A DNA stretch of 64,000 nucleotides from Leptodontidium sp. MPI-SDFR-AT-0119 (lineage: Eukaryota > Ascomycota > Leotiomycetes > Helotiales > Leptodontidiaceae): NCBI GenBank assembly GCA_020726505.1, contig JAHLEZ010000002.1, positions 1,550,001 to 1,614,000 on the forward strand, written 5' to 3'. Numbering within the stretch: position 1 is the first letter of the stretch; each line of letters begins with the position of its first letter. The position numbers were made by a program, and so were the translations under genes. The notes beneath the pieces are model-generated. The model worked only from the letters and a program-made list of their open reading frames with translations, searched no databases and was not told the origin of the DNA. This document shows positions 1-11,700 of this stretch, one piece after another.

Positions 1-983
1 TTTGCGGTATGAGGGGAGTTGGCGGATGACCCAATGAACGAGAACTGGGATGGGGGATTTGACGCTGGTCTCAAGGGTCTCGGTGAGGTGGACGACGGCT
101 GCCATAGACTCTGGCAGTGGGGCCTCTGGAATCTTCGCCTCAGTATCAGTGTTAATTGGGAGCTCAAGGTTCTGAATCGACGAAAGCCCCCGAAGCGTAG
201 CCTTCGTAGTACTGTTGGAGATGTCTGCACCGAACACCAAGAACCAAACAGCATCGAGGGCAGCGCGGTACACATCATTTGGTGCCTCGAAAGGGTGACC
301 CTGAGCGATCCTAGACTTTTCTTCCCAGACGTCCAGCATATCTAGACACGAGGTGTATATTTGAGGAGCGGCAATTTTTTGAAGAAATGCAGGAGTCATT
401 CTAGCCACGATATTAGTATCCATTTCTTGGCACGTGAATGTTCCAAAAAGCTTTGAACTGATTCCTTGACTTGGTGCGTGAAGGAAACATGAAGGCTGGA
501 GGACACTCACAAGTCTTGCAACCACCGTCTATGCTTCTTGAACTGCTCCTCTGGAGTCTTCATCGAGATGTGATGTTTGGGGATAAGACCCAAGAAAATA
601 TCACCGAAAAAATTCGACCTATCAAACTCCTTCGTCCGTCTCAACAACACATCCTGCGCTTCTCTAAAATCCGTAACGACAACCCATGGCCTGGAGAATG
701 GTCTCGTGAACAGCTGTACGATCGGCGACTGATGTTTGATATTGTGCGATGTCATCCACACCATGAGCTCCTTCGTCGCACCCACGTGCTTGACCATCGA
801 GACCATATCGCCGAGGATGGAACTCGTAGCTTCTTTGTTGTAGGGTATCCCTGGGAGGGGAGTCGGTAGCGCTTTTCGATACGCTATGTAAAAGGAGACT
901 GTGAGCCCGCCGGCTAGCAGGAAAAAGGTAGACAGGCCGAAGCCGAAGATGGTGAACGGTTCCGCCATGCTCAGGTTGCTCAT
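1..983 (-). CDS. Cytochrome P450 monooxygenase, N-terminal part (cut by left edge)
   Basis: Membrane-anchored haem-thiolate monooxygenase; substrate unknown. I start it at the ATG at 983 (MSNLSMAEPF), followed by one hydrophobic anchor (FGLSTFFLLAGGLTVSFYIA) and the proline-rich hinge LPTPLPGIPY, the usual microsomal P450 N-terminus. Exon 1 runs to about 511 and ends in RRWLQD. A 53-nt intron (510-458, GTGAGT...CAG) joins in frame to FSKLFGTFTCQEMDTN and MTPAFLQKIAAPQIYTSCL, a typical P450 B-C region (WLQD..MTPAFL). The frame stays open to base 1, so the I-helix, ExxR and haem-binding Cys motifs lie outside the window. Reading starts further upstream (to 1100) add an unconvincing leader. The family call is firm; the subfamily cannot be given from this half. 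Confidence 0.88.
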
Positions 984-2791
984 TAGCAAAATCGCAGGAC
1001 TATTCCGGGGGTTTCGAACGTTGGATATAGTTGAGAAAAGTGAATGCAGAAAAAAAAAAGGACGAGGGAGGAACGAGCGTAGTTTTGTTTCTCGAGTCAC
1101 CTTGTGTGACTTTGTACTGCCTGCATGGCGCCGGGACGGAGTCGGTGATGACCGGTCAGCTTATCGAGGTAAAAGGGATCTTAACGAATGAAAGATATCC
1201 CATCGGTCAGGAATCTCGGTTTCGGAATAGCGTTTCGTTAAGAGAGTTCATCATCTCGGGTATGAGACTTGGATGTGCTACAGTTTGGCTGGAGGCACGG
1301 GCTAAGTGAGTCTCACTCACGCCTTCCGTGCGCTGTACCTGGCCTATGGAAATGTTCCAGACCACTTTCTTATTTTGGATAATGGGTAGATAGGGTAGGT
1401 ACTTGTTTATGGGCAGACCGCCCAGGTGAACATACGAAGAGTTGTATGAATCCTAATTTGAAGTTTCATTTAGCTGTTGTTTCCTCGGAACATTTTCAGT
1501 GTTTTTCAGTGGCGAGACAATTGTTGATCGCCCCATAGGAATCTAGATTCAAGCTTTGCCACTTCCTCGTTATCATCGCCTAAACCAAAGGATTTGGGCT
1601 TACAAGGGTGGAAACGGCGTTTGGATGATTATTGCTTACATCAGCGCGAAGTTTGAAGTCGACAGAAGCCATCTACGAAAGTCCCATCTGCTGCTTTGAC
1701 AACTAAAGTCATCAATCCCCGACACATGAACAGAGCATTGCTAGCTCCATTATACAGACGCAATGACTATCAAGCTCACATGATCTAACAAAACAGCGAA
1801 AATGAATCAAGATCGATTCTTTTAGGTCGCATATAAAAAATGTTAATCCTCGATCCCACTCCCTCCTCGTGAAGCTTGAGTTAATAAATCCCAGACTCGA
1901 TCAGCCTACAATTCTAAACGAAGCACGCAATCAGAGCCAAAAGCGAGAGGCGAAGCAAGAAGCGGGCAAATGAACATCAATCTCACGACGACAACAATTC
2001 AAATTACCCAGTTCGGGCAAAATGGCTCTTCTCAGCGTCTCTACTCTCGCGATCAGCAACCAATCACATATATTTTATTAAACCAGCATCCTTAAAACCA
2101 CTCAGCTACTTTATCACATTCCAAAATGAGCCAAAGATCAGGAATCTAACATAAGTCATCAATGACTGCGGTACGTTTAAACCCCCCAGCCTCCTCCGCT
2201 AATAAATCTCCCAACTCGGCCAAGCAATCAGCCCTATACACGACATCCACGACATCCCCTACCACGCCAAACCTTCTCATAACCCACCAATAAGCACCGG
2301 ACCTCGTACTTGATTCCACAAAACCCCACCCAAGTCCCCGGCGGCAAAACCGAAATTCTAAACAAACAACCTGAACACTGGAGCAAGCGAGCTTACTATG
2401 TTGTCATCTGACTGTATCCCCTTCTGACGCAGCCACTCACGACCCTTATGTCAGACAGCAAATACCGGGATTGGAGCAGCTAGCTTATTGGATGACCAAG
2501 ATTTCGGCCGCTGATCGATGAAGGATCAATAAAGCCAATGAGTTCCTTGCCTGTTAAGGTTACGGTATTGTGTGATACGTTTGATGTGTTTGGAGAGGGG
2601 CTTTTGTTGACGAGAGATGGATGAGTGATGGCCGCCAAAGCCCGCTTCGGAAAAGGAGCAAATGCAGGCAAGGCGAAAACGTTACCATTGACCCAAAAGG
2701 GGAGTTTCAACATAAGTACAGTAGTCTATCTAAATCTCTCCATCATCCATTCCAACAATCGATCTATCCGGATACCTCCCCATCCACACCC
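984..2791. other. Intergenic region between P450 and decarboxylase
   Basis: About 1.8 kb without a convincing gene. The short open frames here lack recognisable domains and look like chance. The left part should hold the P450 promoter and the part next to 2792 the decarboxylase 3' UTR. I saw no repeat or RNA gene. Confidence 0.5.
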
Positions 2792-4520
2792 TCACAAACA
2801 CCCCCCAAGCTCCTCAATAGCAAACACCAACCCATCAATCGTCCCCCTCCTCGTATCCCTATTAACCACAACCCTAAAGAAACTCCCCCTCTCCCCCGGC
2901 GCATAATCAACCATGAACCCCCTCTTCAAAAGCCCCTTCGCAATCCCACTCGTCGTCCTCGTATTCTCCTCCTTCTCAACACTCAACCTCCCCTCCCTCG
3001 CAAAGTAAAAACACACCTGCAGACACGGCGGCGGGTTCTCCGACACCAGCACAAAATTCCCATTCTCCTGGATCTTGGTCGCGAAATATACTGCTACGGA
3101 GAATGCAGAGTCGATTTGTGCCGCGAAACCTGATGTGCCGTAGTATATCCAGCTGAGTGCGAGTTTCAAACTATCGCCACGTCGTCCACATTGGAGTGTT
3201 AGATCAGCTAGATCCCACACCTCGCCGCTTTCGGTGTCGGCGTCTTCATGGAACAGGTATCCCGCAGGTAGAGTATTCGCTTTGTGGAATTTCCTCAGAT
3301 CTGGACAGAGTAGGAATGAACATGTCATGGGCACGCCCATCATCTTATGCGGATTAACAGCCAGCGAATCCGCAAGTTCGGAACCGGCCATCTTGTGTTT
3401 GTGCGTTGGGGAGAAAATTACCGATCCGCCCCAGCTGCCGTCGATGTGGAGCCAGAGATTGTACTTTTTGCAGATGGCGGAGATCTCTTTGAATGGATCG
3501 TAGGATCCGAGGACTGTTGTCCCTGCTGTGGCGTTGACGTAGAATGGTGTGAGGTTCTCGCCTTTAGCTTTTTGAACGAGTTTCTCTAGTTCTGAGGGGA
3601 TCATTCGACCTAGATCATCGACTGGGACGGACCAAACGTTATCTGTCCCAAGACCGCACATCTGAGCTGCTTTCTCGAGAGAGTAGTGCCCATGATCTGA
3701 TGTGAAGAGAACGAATTTGTGGTTTCCGTTTCCAGCTGTCTTGCTTTCTGGGTAGAGATTGTTCCGGGCGATGATGATGGATGTGGTATTTGAGGCACTG
3801 CCTCCTTGGGTACTGATGCCTCCTGCAAGTGGGCCGTCGAATCCAAATAGATTTGCAAAAGCTTTTGCTGTCGTCTTCTCGATTACTGTGAGTGCAGGAG
3901 AGACTTGAAAGACATGGACCTACACCATCAGTATTCTCGCTCCAACATCCGAATAACGAAAACTTACATTAGTATTCAACACCGCGAGTAACAGCTCGGA
4001 AATAACTCCAACCTTATACAAGTCAGAACATATGCATTACGGGGAATTTTGGGGACAAACAGCATTGGTGCTAGCATACAACTTATCCAAGAACCCTTGA
4101 TCCCAAGTATTCACACTGTACTGAAGCACTTGCTCAACAGTAGCTAAAAGTCCTTCTTTTCCTTTCCCGTTGCCTGGAAGATCGACACTCATAAGCTGAG
4201 CCAACTTTTCTGGTCTGTGGTGCTCAATGAGAGCTGTCCGGGGGCCACCGCCGGGAATAGCTAGTCCATGACCCGTATGTATTGAAGTTGCATCCTCATC
4301 TGCGGATCTGATGAATGGAATAATCAGAGATTGAACAGCTTTGAGTAGCTGTAACTTATCAGCTTTTTATGTTTATCTGAACCTAGTATTCAATTGCCAA
4401 GAATTGGGCATGTTTGCTAAGAGATGTTGCTTTGCTCACATCGTTAACTTCATCAGCTCGATTGAGGGACGACTTCACGCCACCATTGACGTTCGGCAGA
4501 GAAGTCCCATTTGAAGTCAT
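2792..4520 (-). CDS. PLP-dependent group II decarboxylase (glutamate/cysteine-sulfinate decarboxylase type)
   Basis: Pyridoxal-phosphate enzyme that decarboxylates an amino acid, probably Glu, Asp or cysteine sulfinate. Four exons join in phase 0: 4520-4440, 4348-4061, 4012-3968 and 3919-2792, giving about 513 aa, normal for the family. Visible motifs are HTGHGLAIPGGGPRTALIEHH near the N-terminus, VFQVSPALTVIEK, GGISTQGGSASNTTSIIIARN, the cofactor-binding HIDGSWGGS, and NPHKMMG with the Schiff-base lysine. The start is the ATG at 4520; a longer open frame upstream of it is not conserved-looking. The intron that splits exons 1 and 2 begins GTGAGC and removes an in-frame stop. It is divergent from NOP9, with about 600 bp of shared upstream DNA. 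Substrate cannot be settled without alignment; aromatic decarboxylases are less likely from the motif spelling. Confidence 0.9.
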
Positions 4521-5123
4521 TTTTGGAGATATATGGATATGATAACAGGTAAATAACAAAGATCTATAATTATCAAGTGAACCAAGAAAATGAAACAAAG
4601 AGTCAGCTTCTGTAATGACCCATGAAGATATTTAGTCTAGTCAAGAGGATTAAAAATCCCATTCCTCCAACTATGGGATAAAAAAAAGTTTTTGTCAGAA
4701 CGCCTCGGAATGACGAGTGATTTTAGTGGGCTTTAATACGGTAAACCCATTCGGGTAATTTGGGAGAAGCGGCATATGTTCCACCTGCCCACTCTCATAG
4801 GAATGCACCTGGAAGAAAGGCTTTGGAATCAGGAATGAGCTTTAGATAGTACTTAAATCTAGATCTACTTTGAGTTCTCATTAAGTAGAAGTGAAATAAG
4901 GATACTCTCTAAGTGTACTTAGGTAAGGCTGACATGGGTTTGGGAATTGTTTTTCCCCCTCGGATCCTTGACACAAAATCTTTTGGTGGGGTTGGCGGTC
5001 AGCGGCAGAATCGCTCAAAGCAGTTCACCGCTCAAATTATTCTCTCTTTACAAAAAGTTCGAGACTCAACTGCACCAAAGCCACCACTTCACGACAGGAA
5101 GGAATTGCCAACCAACCACCACG
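4521..5123. promoter_or_regulatory. Divergent promoter region, decarboxylase / NOP9
   Basis: 603 bp between two divergent start codons, so it must hold both promoters and 5' UTRs. I recognise no specific site. The frame of NOP9 is open upstream to 4947, but that leader is not like the family. Confidence 0.45.
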
Positions 5124-7562
5124 ATGCCCAAGGAAAACAAACACAGCAGAGGGCGGAGAGATGAGAAGAAACTGAAGCGCAAGAGGGAGAGAGGCGAAGA
5201 TGATACCCAAGGTCAGAACAAGAGGCAGAAATCGCAAGATCCGGCCGTCGAGGAGGATATAGACGTCCAATTCATTGGTACGGACAATGCTGCCGCTGCT
5301 CCTTCAATGGGAGATGGCTTCGCAGAGGGGCAGGGAGAAGGAGAAGGAGAAGGAGCTACAGAGCGCCCTTTTTACGGTATGCTAGAAGACCAGGAGCAAG
5401 AATACTTCCGCCGAGCAGACGAACTCCTCGAACAGAATGACTTTCCCTCCGAAGAAGAGCGCGCCCTATTCCTGGCGAACGTCTACCGCGAAGCCGAAGG
5501 CAAGGAGCTGAAGATTGCGTGCAGCCAGTCTTGTTCACGATTGATGGAGAGGCTGATCTTGCTGAGTACCGTGGAGCAGAAGAAGAAGCTGTTTGTGACT
5601 TTTGCGGGGAATTATCCGCATTTGATACAACATCGGTTTGCGAGCCATTGTTGCGAGACGCTTTTTATCCAGTCGGCGAATTTGGTTACGGAGGAGCTTA
5701 TTGCAGATTCGAAGGCCAAGAAGAAGAATGCTGGTGTAGGTGAGGATGAGGATGCTGATGTAGAGATGAAGGAGGAGGAATTACTTTCTATGGAAGATCT
5801 CTTCCTCCAAACTCTCGACGAGTTAGAAGGTCAAATGACATTTCTTCTCACCGACCGCTTCGCATCCCATACGCTCCGCGTCCTGCTAGTTATTCTGTCC
5901 GGTCGCGCGCTGGAGAAAGCGTCAACAAGAACCCTCATGCAAAGCAAGAAGAAAGAAAAGATCTCCATTACAGGTCTAGACACCACACCAACAGAACTCT
6001 CCCTCAACAAACGCGCCGTGCCCTCCTCCTTCCAATTCGCGATCGACAAGATCATCTCCGACACGATCGCCACAATGGACACAACATTCATACACATCCT
6101 AGCGACTCATCCAACTGGAAACCCAACCCTCCAACTCCTCCTCGAGCTCGAACTCACGAACCCCAATTCCAAGAAAGTCGTCAACGCCTCCAAGAAAACA
6201 ATCATCTCCGCTCTTCTCCCAGACGACATCACAGCCGAGAAGAGCGAATCCCAGACTTTCATCAACGGCATCCTCTACGACGCAATAGGTTCCCGGTTGC
6301 TAGAAACAATTGTCACATTCGCACCAGGAAAGCTCTTCAAGCAAATCTACCGCACCATCTTCAAAGACCGTATCGCCGCCGTAGCAAGAAACGAGATCTC
6401 TTCCTACGTAGCTATTAAAGTGTTTAACCGTCTGAGTAAAGAAGATCTCGAAGAGGCAGTCGAAGCCATCATTCCCCAAATCGAAGGCCTGGTCCAAAGA
6501 AACAGGACCGTGATCCTTAAGACCCTCCTCGAGAGATGTCACGCCAGAGGCGCTGATACAAAGGGTCTCGTGGACGCGATCGCTGCATCCTACGACCCTA
6601 AGACATCAAACGTCCTCCTCAAGATGTCCTGTATAGACGACATCGCCAACTTAATAACCAGCACTCAGCAAACCCCAGAAAGCGAATCCGCCCCAGCACA
6701 ACAAACCAAACCCAGCGCCTCCCAACTCCATGGCTCCCTCCTCGCACAATCGATGCTTTCGATTCCCGGCCCCCCAGCCCAATTAATTCAAGACTCACTA
6801 CTCTCACTCCCACCACAGATCCTCCTCGCCCTCTCAATCTACACAACAACATCCCACATAATCCAATCAGCCCTCCTCCCGACGGTATCAAACACCATTC
6901 CCTTCCGCCGGAAACTCATCAACGCCCTCCTATTCCCCCCCTCTTCGGACGAATCACCACCAGTCCTCACACTAGCCCTCTCCCCAACAGGCTCCCACGT
7001 CCTCGACGCCCTCCTCAGCAGCACCGCCTCCCCAACATCCCTCACATCAAACACCGCATCGGTCCCCCTCTTCTCCCTAACCGAACGCATCGCCTCCATC
7101 CTCCTCTCCCATGAGTCCCAACTCCGCGACAGCTGGACAGGACGCATCGTGCTGCGAAACTGGTCACTTGATCTCTTCAAGCGTCGACGTGGCGACTGGG
7201 TTAAGAAGATTAAAGAAGCTTCTCTTGAGAAGATGCGTGCTCTTCCTTCCACCACACTCACATCTACTGAGTTTCAGATCAATGGAGATGAAAATGAAAA
7301 TGGCAATGATGAAGATGGAAATGGAGAGACCAAGCAACCTAAAGTCTCAGCCCCAGGAATGGGCAAGAAGAACAGGAAGGATAGGAAGATGGCTAAGAAT
7401 GCTGCGAAAGCAGCAGCTCAAGGGCCGCAGAAGAGCGCGATCCAGCTTGCGAGAGAGAAGTTCGCGAAGGGGAAGTTGGAGAAGGGCGGTCATGGTGCTG
7501 GGAAGGGAGCACCTGGGAAGGATTACAGGACGGGTGCTAATGCTAAGCCTGTCAGTGCTTGA
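5124..7562 (+). CDS. NOP9: Nucleolar pre-rRNA-binding protein Nop9 (Pumilio-like)
   Basis: Nop9 is a nucleolar PUF-like repeat protein needed for 18S rRNA maturation in the 90S pre-ribosome. The single-exon gene encodes 812 aa. I start at the ATG at 5124 (MPKENKHSRGRRDEKKLKRK), which begins the typical basic head; the open frame extends upstream to 4947 but that stretch looks like 5' UTR. The recognisable family block is QEYFRRADELLEQNDFPSEE..LFLANVYREAEGKELKIA followed by CSRLMERLILLS, i.e. the first Pumilio repeat. More helical repeats follow through about residue 650, including FASHCCETLF, FASHTLRVLL, GSRLLETIV and ISSYVAIKVFNRL. The C-terminus is Lys-rich (GKKNRKDRKMAKNAAKAAAQ), normal for the family. 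Codons in the 5900-7200 part are strongly C-ending. Confidence 0.96.
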   Translation: MPKENKHSRGRRDEKKLKRKRERGEDDTQGQNKRQKSQDPAVEEDIDVQFIGTDNAAAAPSMGDGFAEGQGEGEGEGATERPFYGMLEDQEQEYFRRADELLEQNDFPSEEERALFLANVYREAEGKELKIACSQSCSRLMERLILLSTVEQKKKLFVTFAGNYPHLIQHRFASHCCETLFIQSANLVTEELIADSKAKKKNAGVGEDEDADVEMKEEELLSMEDLFLQTLDELEGQMTFLLTDRFASHTLRVLLVILSGRALEKASTRTLMQSKKKEKISITGLDTTPTELSLNKRAVPSSFQFAIDKIISDTIATMDTTFIHILATHPTGNPTLQLLLELELTNPNSKKVVNASKKTIISALLPDDITAEKSESQTFINGILYDAIGSRLLETIVTFAPGKLFKQIYRTIFKDRIAAVARNEISSYVAIKVFNRLSKEDLEEAVEAIIPQIEGLVQRNRTVILKTLLERCHARGADTKGLVDAIAASYDPKTSNVLLKMSCIDDIANLITSTQQTPESESAPAQQTKPSASQLHGSLLAQSMLSIPGPPAQLIQDSLLSLPPQILLALSIYTTTSHIIQSALLPTVSNTIPFRRKLINALLFPPSSDESPPVLTLALSPTGSHVLDALLSSTASPTSLTSNTASVPLFSLTERIASILLSHESQLRDSWTGRIVLRNWSLDLFKRRRGDWVKKIKEASLEKMRALPSTTLTSTEFQINGDENENGNDEDGNGETKQPKVSAPGMGKKNRKDRKMAKNAAKAAAQGPQKSAIQLAREKFAKGKLEKGGHGAGKGAPGKDYRTGANAKPVSA

Positions 7563-8796
7563 GTCTTTGTACATGGATGGAAATGAGAGATGCGTAGATA
7601 GATATATAGATGTCTCGCTGGATTGAAAGAATAGACGAATGAATGAATGAACAAAGGCCTTATAGATACTTCTCCCTCTCTCTCCACCCCTGCCCAGATA
7701 GCTTTCAATCCTGAATCAAGTCTACCGTCCAAATCGATACGAAAAATACACAACCCCGATCTTGCTTACACCTCTGGGGAAAAAAATTATCTACCTGACC
7801 CTTCTCTGCAACAGCCTCACCCCAAACTTCCCCTCGACGAACACTACACACATCTCCTCATTCAAGATTCCCAAAACCTACCTCACTAACTCACTCCACA
7901 CCTACTTCCTAACTTAGATTAGCCTAGCTAACCTCGCAACCTCGCTGCGCTAGTAGACATCTACTATCTTCCACCTAGCTTAAATCTTGCTTATTTTCTC
8001 CAAAAACCAAAACAAAACAATTAAAATCCATCAAAGTCAAAGTCAAATTAAAATTAAAACCCATCTTAATCTCTGCGTCTCCCTTCCCAAAATCCGATGC
8101 TTCCCAATACTCCACCCCAAAGCCAGGACCGCAAAGTAGATAGGTTCGGATCTTTTGTGTGTGGTTAATAATTGATATTTTGTTGGGTTTGTGGGTTGGT
8201 TATTTGACAATTCAGATGGGACCAGGCGATTAGGTGTACAGTACTTTTAGAAGGGGGCTGATTGGATGTAAGTCTCCAGGTACTTCCCTAAAATTTAAGC
8301 ATTCAAGAACTACCAAATATAAACTTCCGCTCAGAGATTTACTTAGACTCGAGACATCTTCAAGCTCAGGCCTCGAAGCTCCACGTCAGATCACTCTCTT
8401 TTCTTAGTCAAAATCACTCAATCAAAGACCAAATGGTTTGTAGGTTCATCGTATTGCTATCTATCCCATCGTTGTACTGGATTCCCAGTGAAGAATTCAT
8501 CGTCCGTTATTCATCATCATCATCATCTCCCGTAATGTTCGCACCTAGGCATCCAATTCCATATGCCTCTATCAAAGCCCTTTTGAAGAAGAGAATAGAA
8601 TACAAGTCTGCAGCCAAGCAACCATCAATCCGCCATATTCGGCCCCCACAACATGAGGGTTTCGAGATTCGCAGGCAAGGGAAGATGTACTGACAGCCAG
8701 GAATCGCAATGATAAAAAGGATGCTATAAGAGCAAGCAGGAAGTGAAAAGGTGATGAAGAATTTGCAAGGGCAAACACTCTCAAATGGTTGTGAGT
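7563..8796. other. Convergent intergenic region, NOP9 / Argonaute 3' ends
   Basis: Should hold the two 3' UTRs. C/T-rich and A-rich stretches, and short open frames of low complexity (for example a Ser run from CAT repeats near 8511), but no supportable gene. Confidence 0.5.
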
Positions 8797-11700
8797 TTAG
8801 ATGTACCACATGCCACTGCGGATCTTCCACATAACGTCGTCGTTCTCCGGGTTCCCGATGGGCAAAAGTGGAGCGGCCTCGCTGGGCCTGGAAGAACCGG
8901 TCTGGGAAGTACCATCGTTCGTAGTACCTTGTCTCGCAGCCTCAGCACGGCGCTCCTCAAACTTCTGACCTCCACGAGGGCCATCGGAAGCTGGAATGGA
9001 CTCGTGAGCACGAGCACGGTTGGATGCCAAATGGGCATAGTAGATTGCCGGGACTGGTTAATATTAGAAATGGAAGTTGGGGAATTAGTGAGAAAACTTA
9101 CAGAGAGAAACTGGGGTAGTGGAGCGCATGTACTGGTATGAGAACTGGTAGATCATCTTTTGGAAGTCGTTGATCGGAACATTTGCCTCGTCCTTGAGAA
9201 CGTGGTAATGAACAGGACGAGCGGTACCTTGGATGGCGGAGTGAGCGCAGAGGTAGAAGTCATACTCGTAAGGATGAGTAATGTCCTTCTCAACCAGAGT
9301 ACCTGGAAGGGCGTTTGAGTTGCGGTCACCAGATTGAGAATCACCTTCCCTGGGGAAGAATCTGATATGGTGACGCTTGGTGCAAACAGTGACGGTCCAT
9401 TGAATCTGTTTATTGTTAGATATGCCACGTCAAGGGATAATAGACTGACCCTGGAAGTCTCAGAACCGAAATGCTGAAGCATAGCCTTCTTCATCTCGTC
9501 AACCTCCTGGCTGAGAACATGAGAGTACTGGCCCTCAGAAACACCATCACGGAAGTAGTAGATGTGGTGAGGTAGATTACCACCACCAACTCTCTCCTTC
9601 CACTTCTGGACGTATGGGATGATCAATTGCTTGATGTTATCTGGAGTGATCATCTCAACACGGTATCCATTGGTCTGGACTGCAGCAGCATAACGGCAAC
9701 AGTCTCTGTCCATAGACATGGTGACAGCTGCCATAGAAGCCTGCGGACTACCAGGAGCTGGATGAGAGACATCGGCACCTTGGGCATGTCAGTAGAAGTG
9801 AGGTATGAGGGAAAGGGAAAACACACCAATGATCATGGTTGGTCGGGTGAAGAAGCCCTTGGGGCTGACAACCTTTGAAGTTGTACCGCCGAGCTTGGCG
9901 TTGACCTTCATGCAGACATTGGAGCAGTACTGCGGCTGGGCCTTGTTGACATGAGCAACGTTGAGGCCTACTTCTGGTCAGAAAAAATCCATTTCTGAGA
10001 TTTAGGGGAAACTTACACTGAGACATCAATGCGAATCGGCACTCGGAGTTCTTCTTGAGGCGCTCATACATGAACGAGTCGCGGCCTGGGAGGACATAGA
10101 ACAAGATCTGAGGCATAGCCTTGACTTGATCACCAATAGCCCGACGAGCATTATTGACAAGGGTTGGGAGATCCTCATTCTGTGTTTGTTTGTAGATGAG
10201 AGGATTCTTGTTAGAGATCCTACCTCCGTGACCAACGTATGTAGAGACAAAGACGTTGATGAAGTTGCGAACATTCTGCTCGGAAGTGCAACCACCAACA
10301 ATGACGAAACCCCAAGAGTTAAGAGGCTCAGGGTTAGGAAGTAAGAACTTCTTACCGCGGAGGTCCCAACGTCCGGCAGTACCAGGGTTGAGCTTGGCCT
10401 TGTCGAACTGGATCTCAGGGTTCGGAAGAATGCGAGCCTGAGTCTTCAAGGGGTTAGTACAGGTTTCACCAAAGCTGCGAGATGTTACTTACGATAGTCA
10501 TGTTGGAATCAACCTTGATATCAAAGTGCTTGAGGTAGTTGTCCTCGTGCCACTTTAGCATGTTGACACCATGCTTGATCGAAGCAATGCGCTCCTTTGG
10601 TCGAGTAACTGCAAACTTGATCATGTTTGATGTCTGAGGAAGTTAGTTGAAGAATCCGAATGATTAGGAGAGAATGCTTACTTGCTCGGGCGATAACTTG
10701 AAGTTGTATCGCTGATTAGGAGACAGAGTGCACAACTCCATGGGGAACATGCCGGCTCGATCAGTGACGATCAATGGAAGGTACCAGAACTGGAGCTCAA
10801 TGTTGTAGGTTCTCTTGAAGTACTCAAAGACAGTAACTTCATTCTCAGCACCAGTTTCACGATTTCTCAACTTGAAGTAAGTGTTCTTGGCATGGGCACC
10901 AGTCTTGGAGAATGCCTCGCCCTTCTCGAAGGTAAACTTCTTGATAGCATACTCCTTCTTGTCTGTTTGTAAATTAGTTGGAATTCTGTATCAGAAAGAA
11001 AGAAAACTTACCATCACCCTTGCCACGATGCTTGACAATGAACTTAAGCTTGACAAACTTTGCGAGGTTCTTGAAGTCCTCCGACTTGGTCCAACCGCCC
11101 TTTCCATCCTTGACAGGGAGAAGGAGATCACGGAAGACAGTGTACGATAACTGGCGATTGCGTTGGTGGCAGTAGTTGCGAGCAGCCTGGTGGACATCCT
11201 GGGCAGCCCAGAAAGTACCGTTGGCAACATCAACGTTCAAAGCCAAGCCAGTGCCTGCAGCACCGAGTGAAGACATAGGCTTGGATTTGGTTAGCCATGC
11301 AGATGATGAGCAAAAGGGGAAAACTTACGCTGCAAAGACGGATGGAGGTATAGACACCCTTCATAGCGACAACAACATTGTCCAGCTGATGACTGGTAGT
11401 ACCACGGCTGAAGAAGCTGCGCTTGATCATAGTGTATTGTTCAGATGGGCCTTGGCGCATGCAGTGATCAAGGAAAGCTATTGAGAGTTAGAAAAGACAA
11501 TGCTGACAGAATGTTGGTGAACTCACTGATAGCCTCCAGAACCGACTTATCAAACTGAATTGACTTGTTCAGGTATGCGCTGATGACAGCCATACGGATC
11601 TGGGTGGTTGGCTTGATGATGACATAGACAACATCGGCGGGCTTGTCAGCACGAGGAGCGCGACCCTTCTCAATATCAAAGTTAACAGTGATTCGCTGCT

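Noticed and set aside
471..1309. Plus-strand open frames opposite the P450 gene
   Set aside because: They are antisense to clear P450 coding sequence and have no domain.
2480..3133. Open frames around the decarboxylase 3' end on both strands
   Set aside because: Low-complexity (Pro/His/Leu) shadows of the decarboxylase or its 3' UTR.
4947..5123. N-terminal extension of NOP9
   Set aside because: 59 residues without likeness to Nop9; the ATG at 5124 begins the usual basic head.
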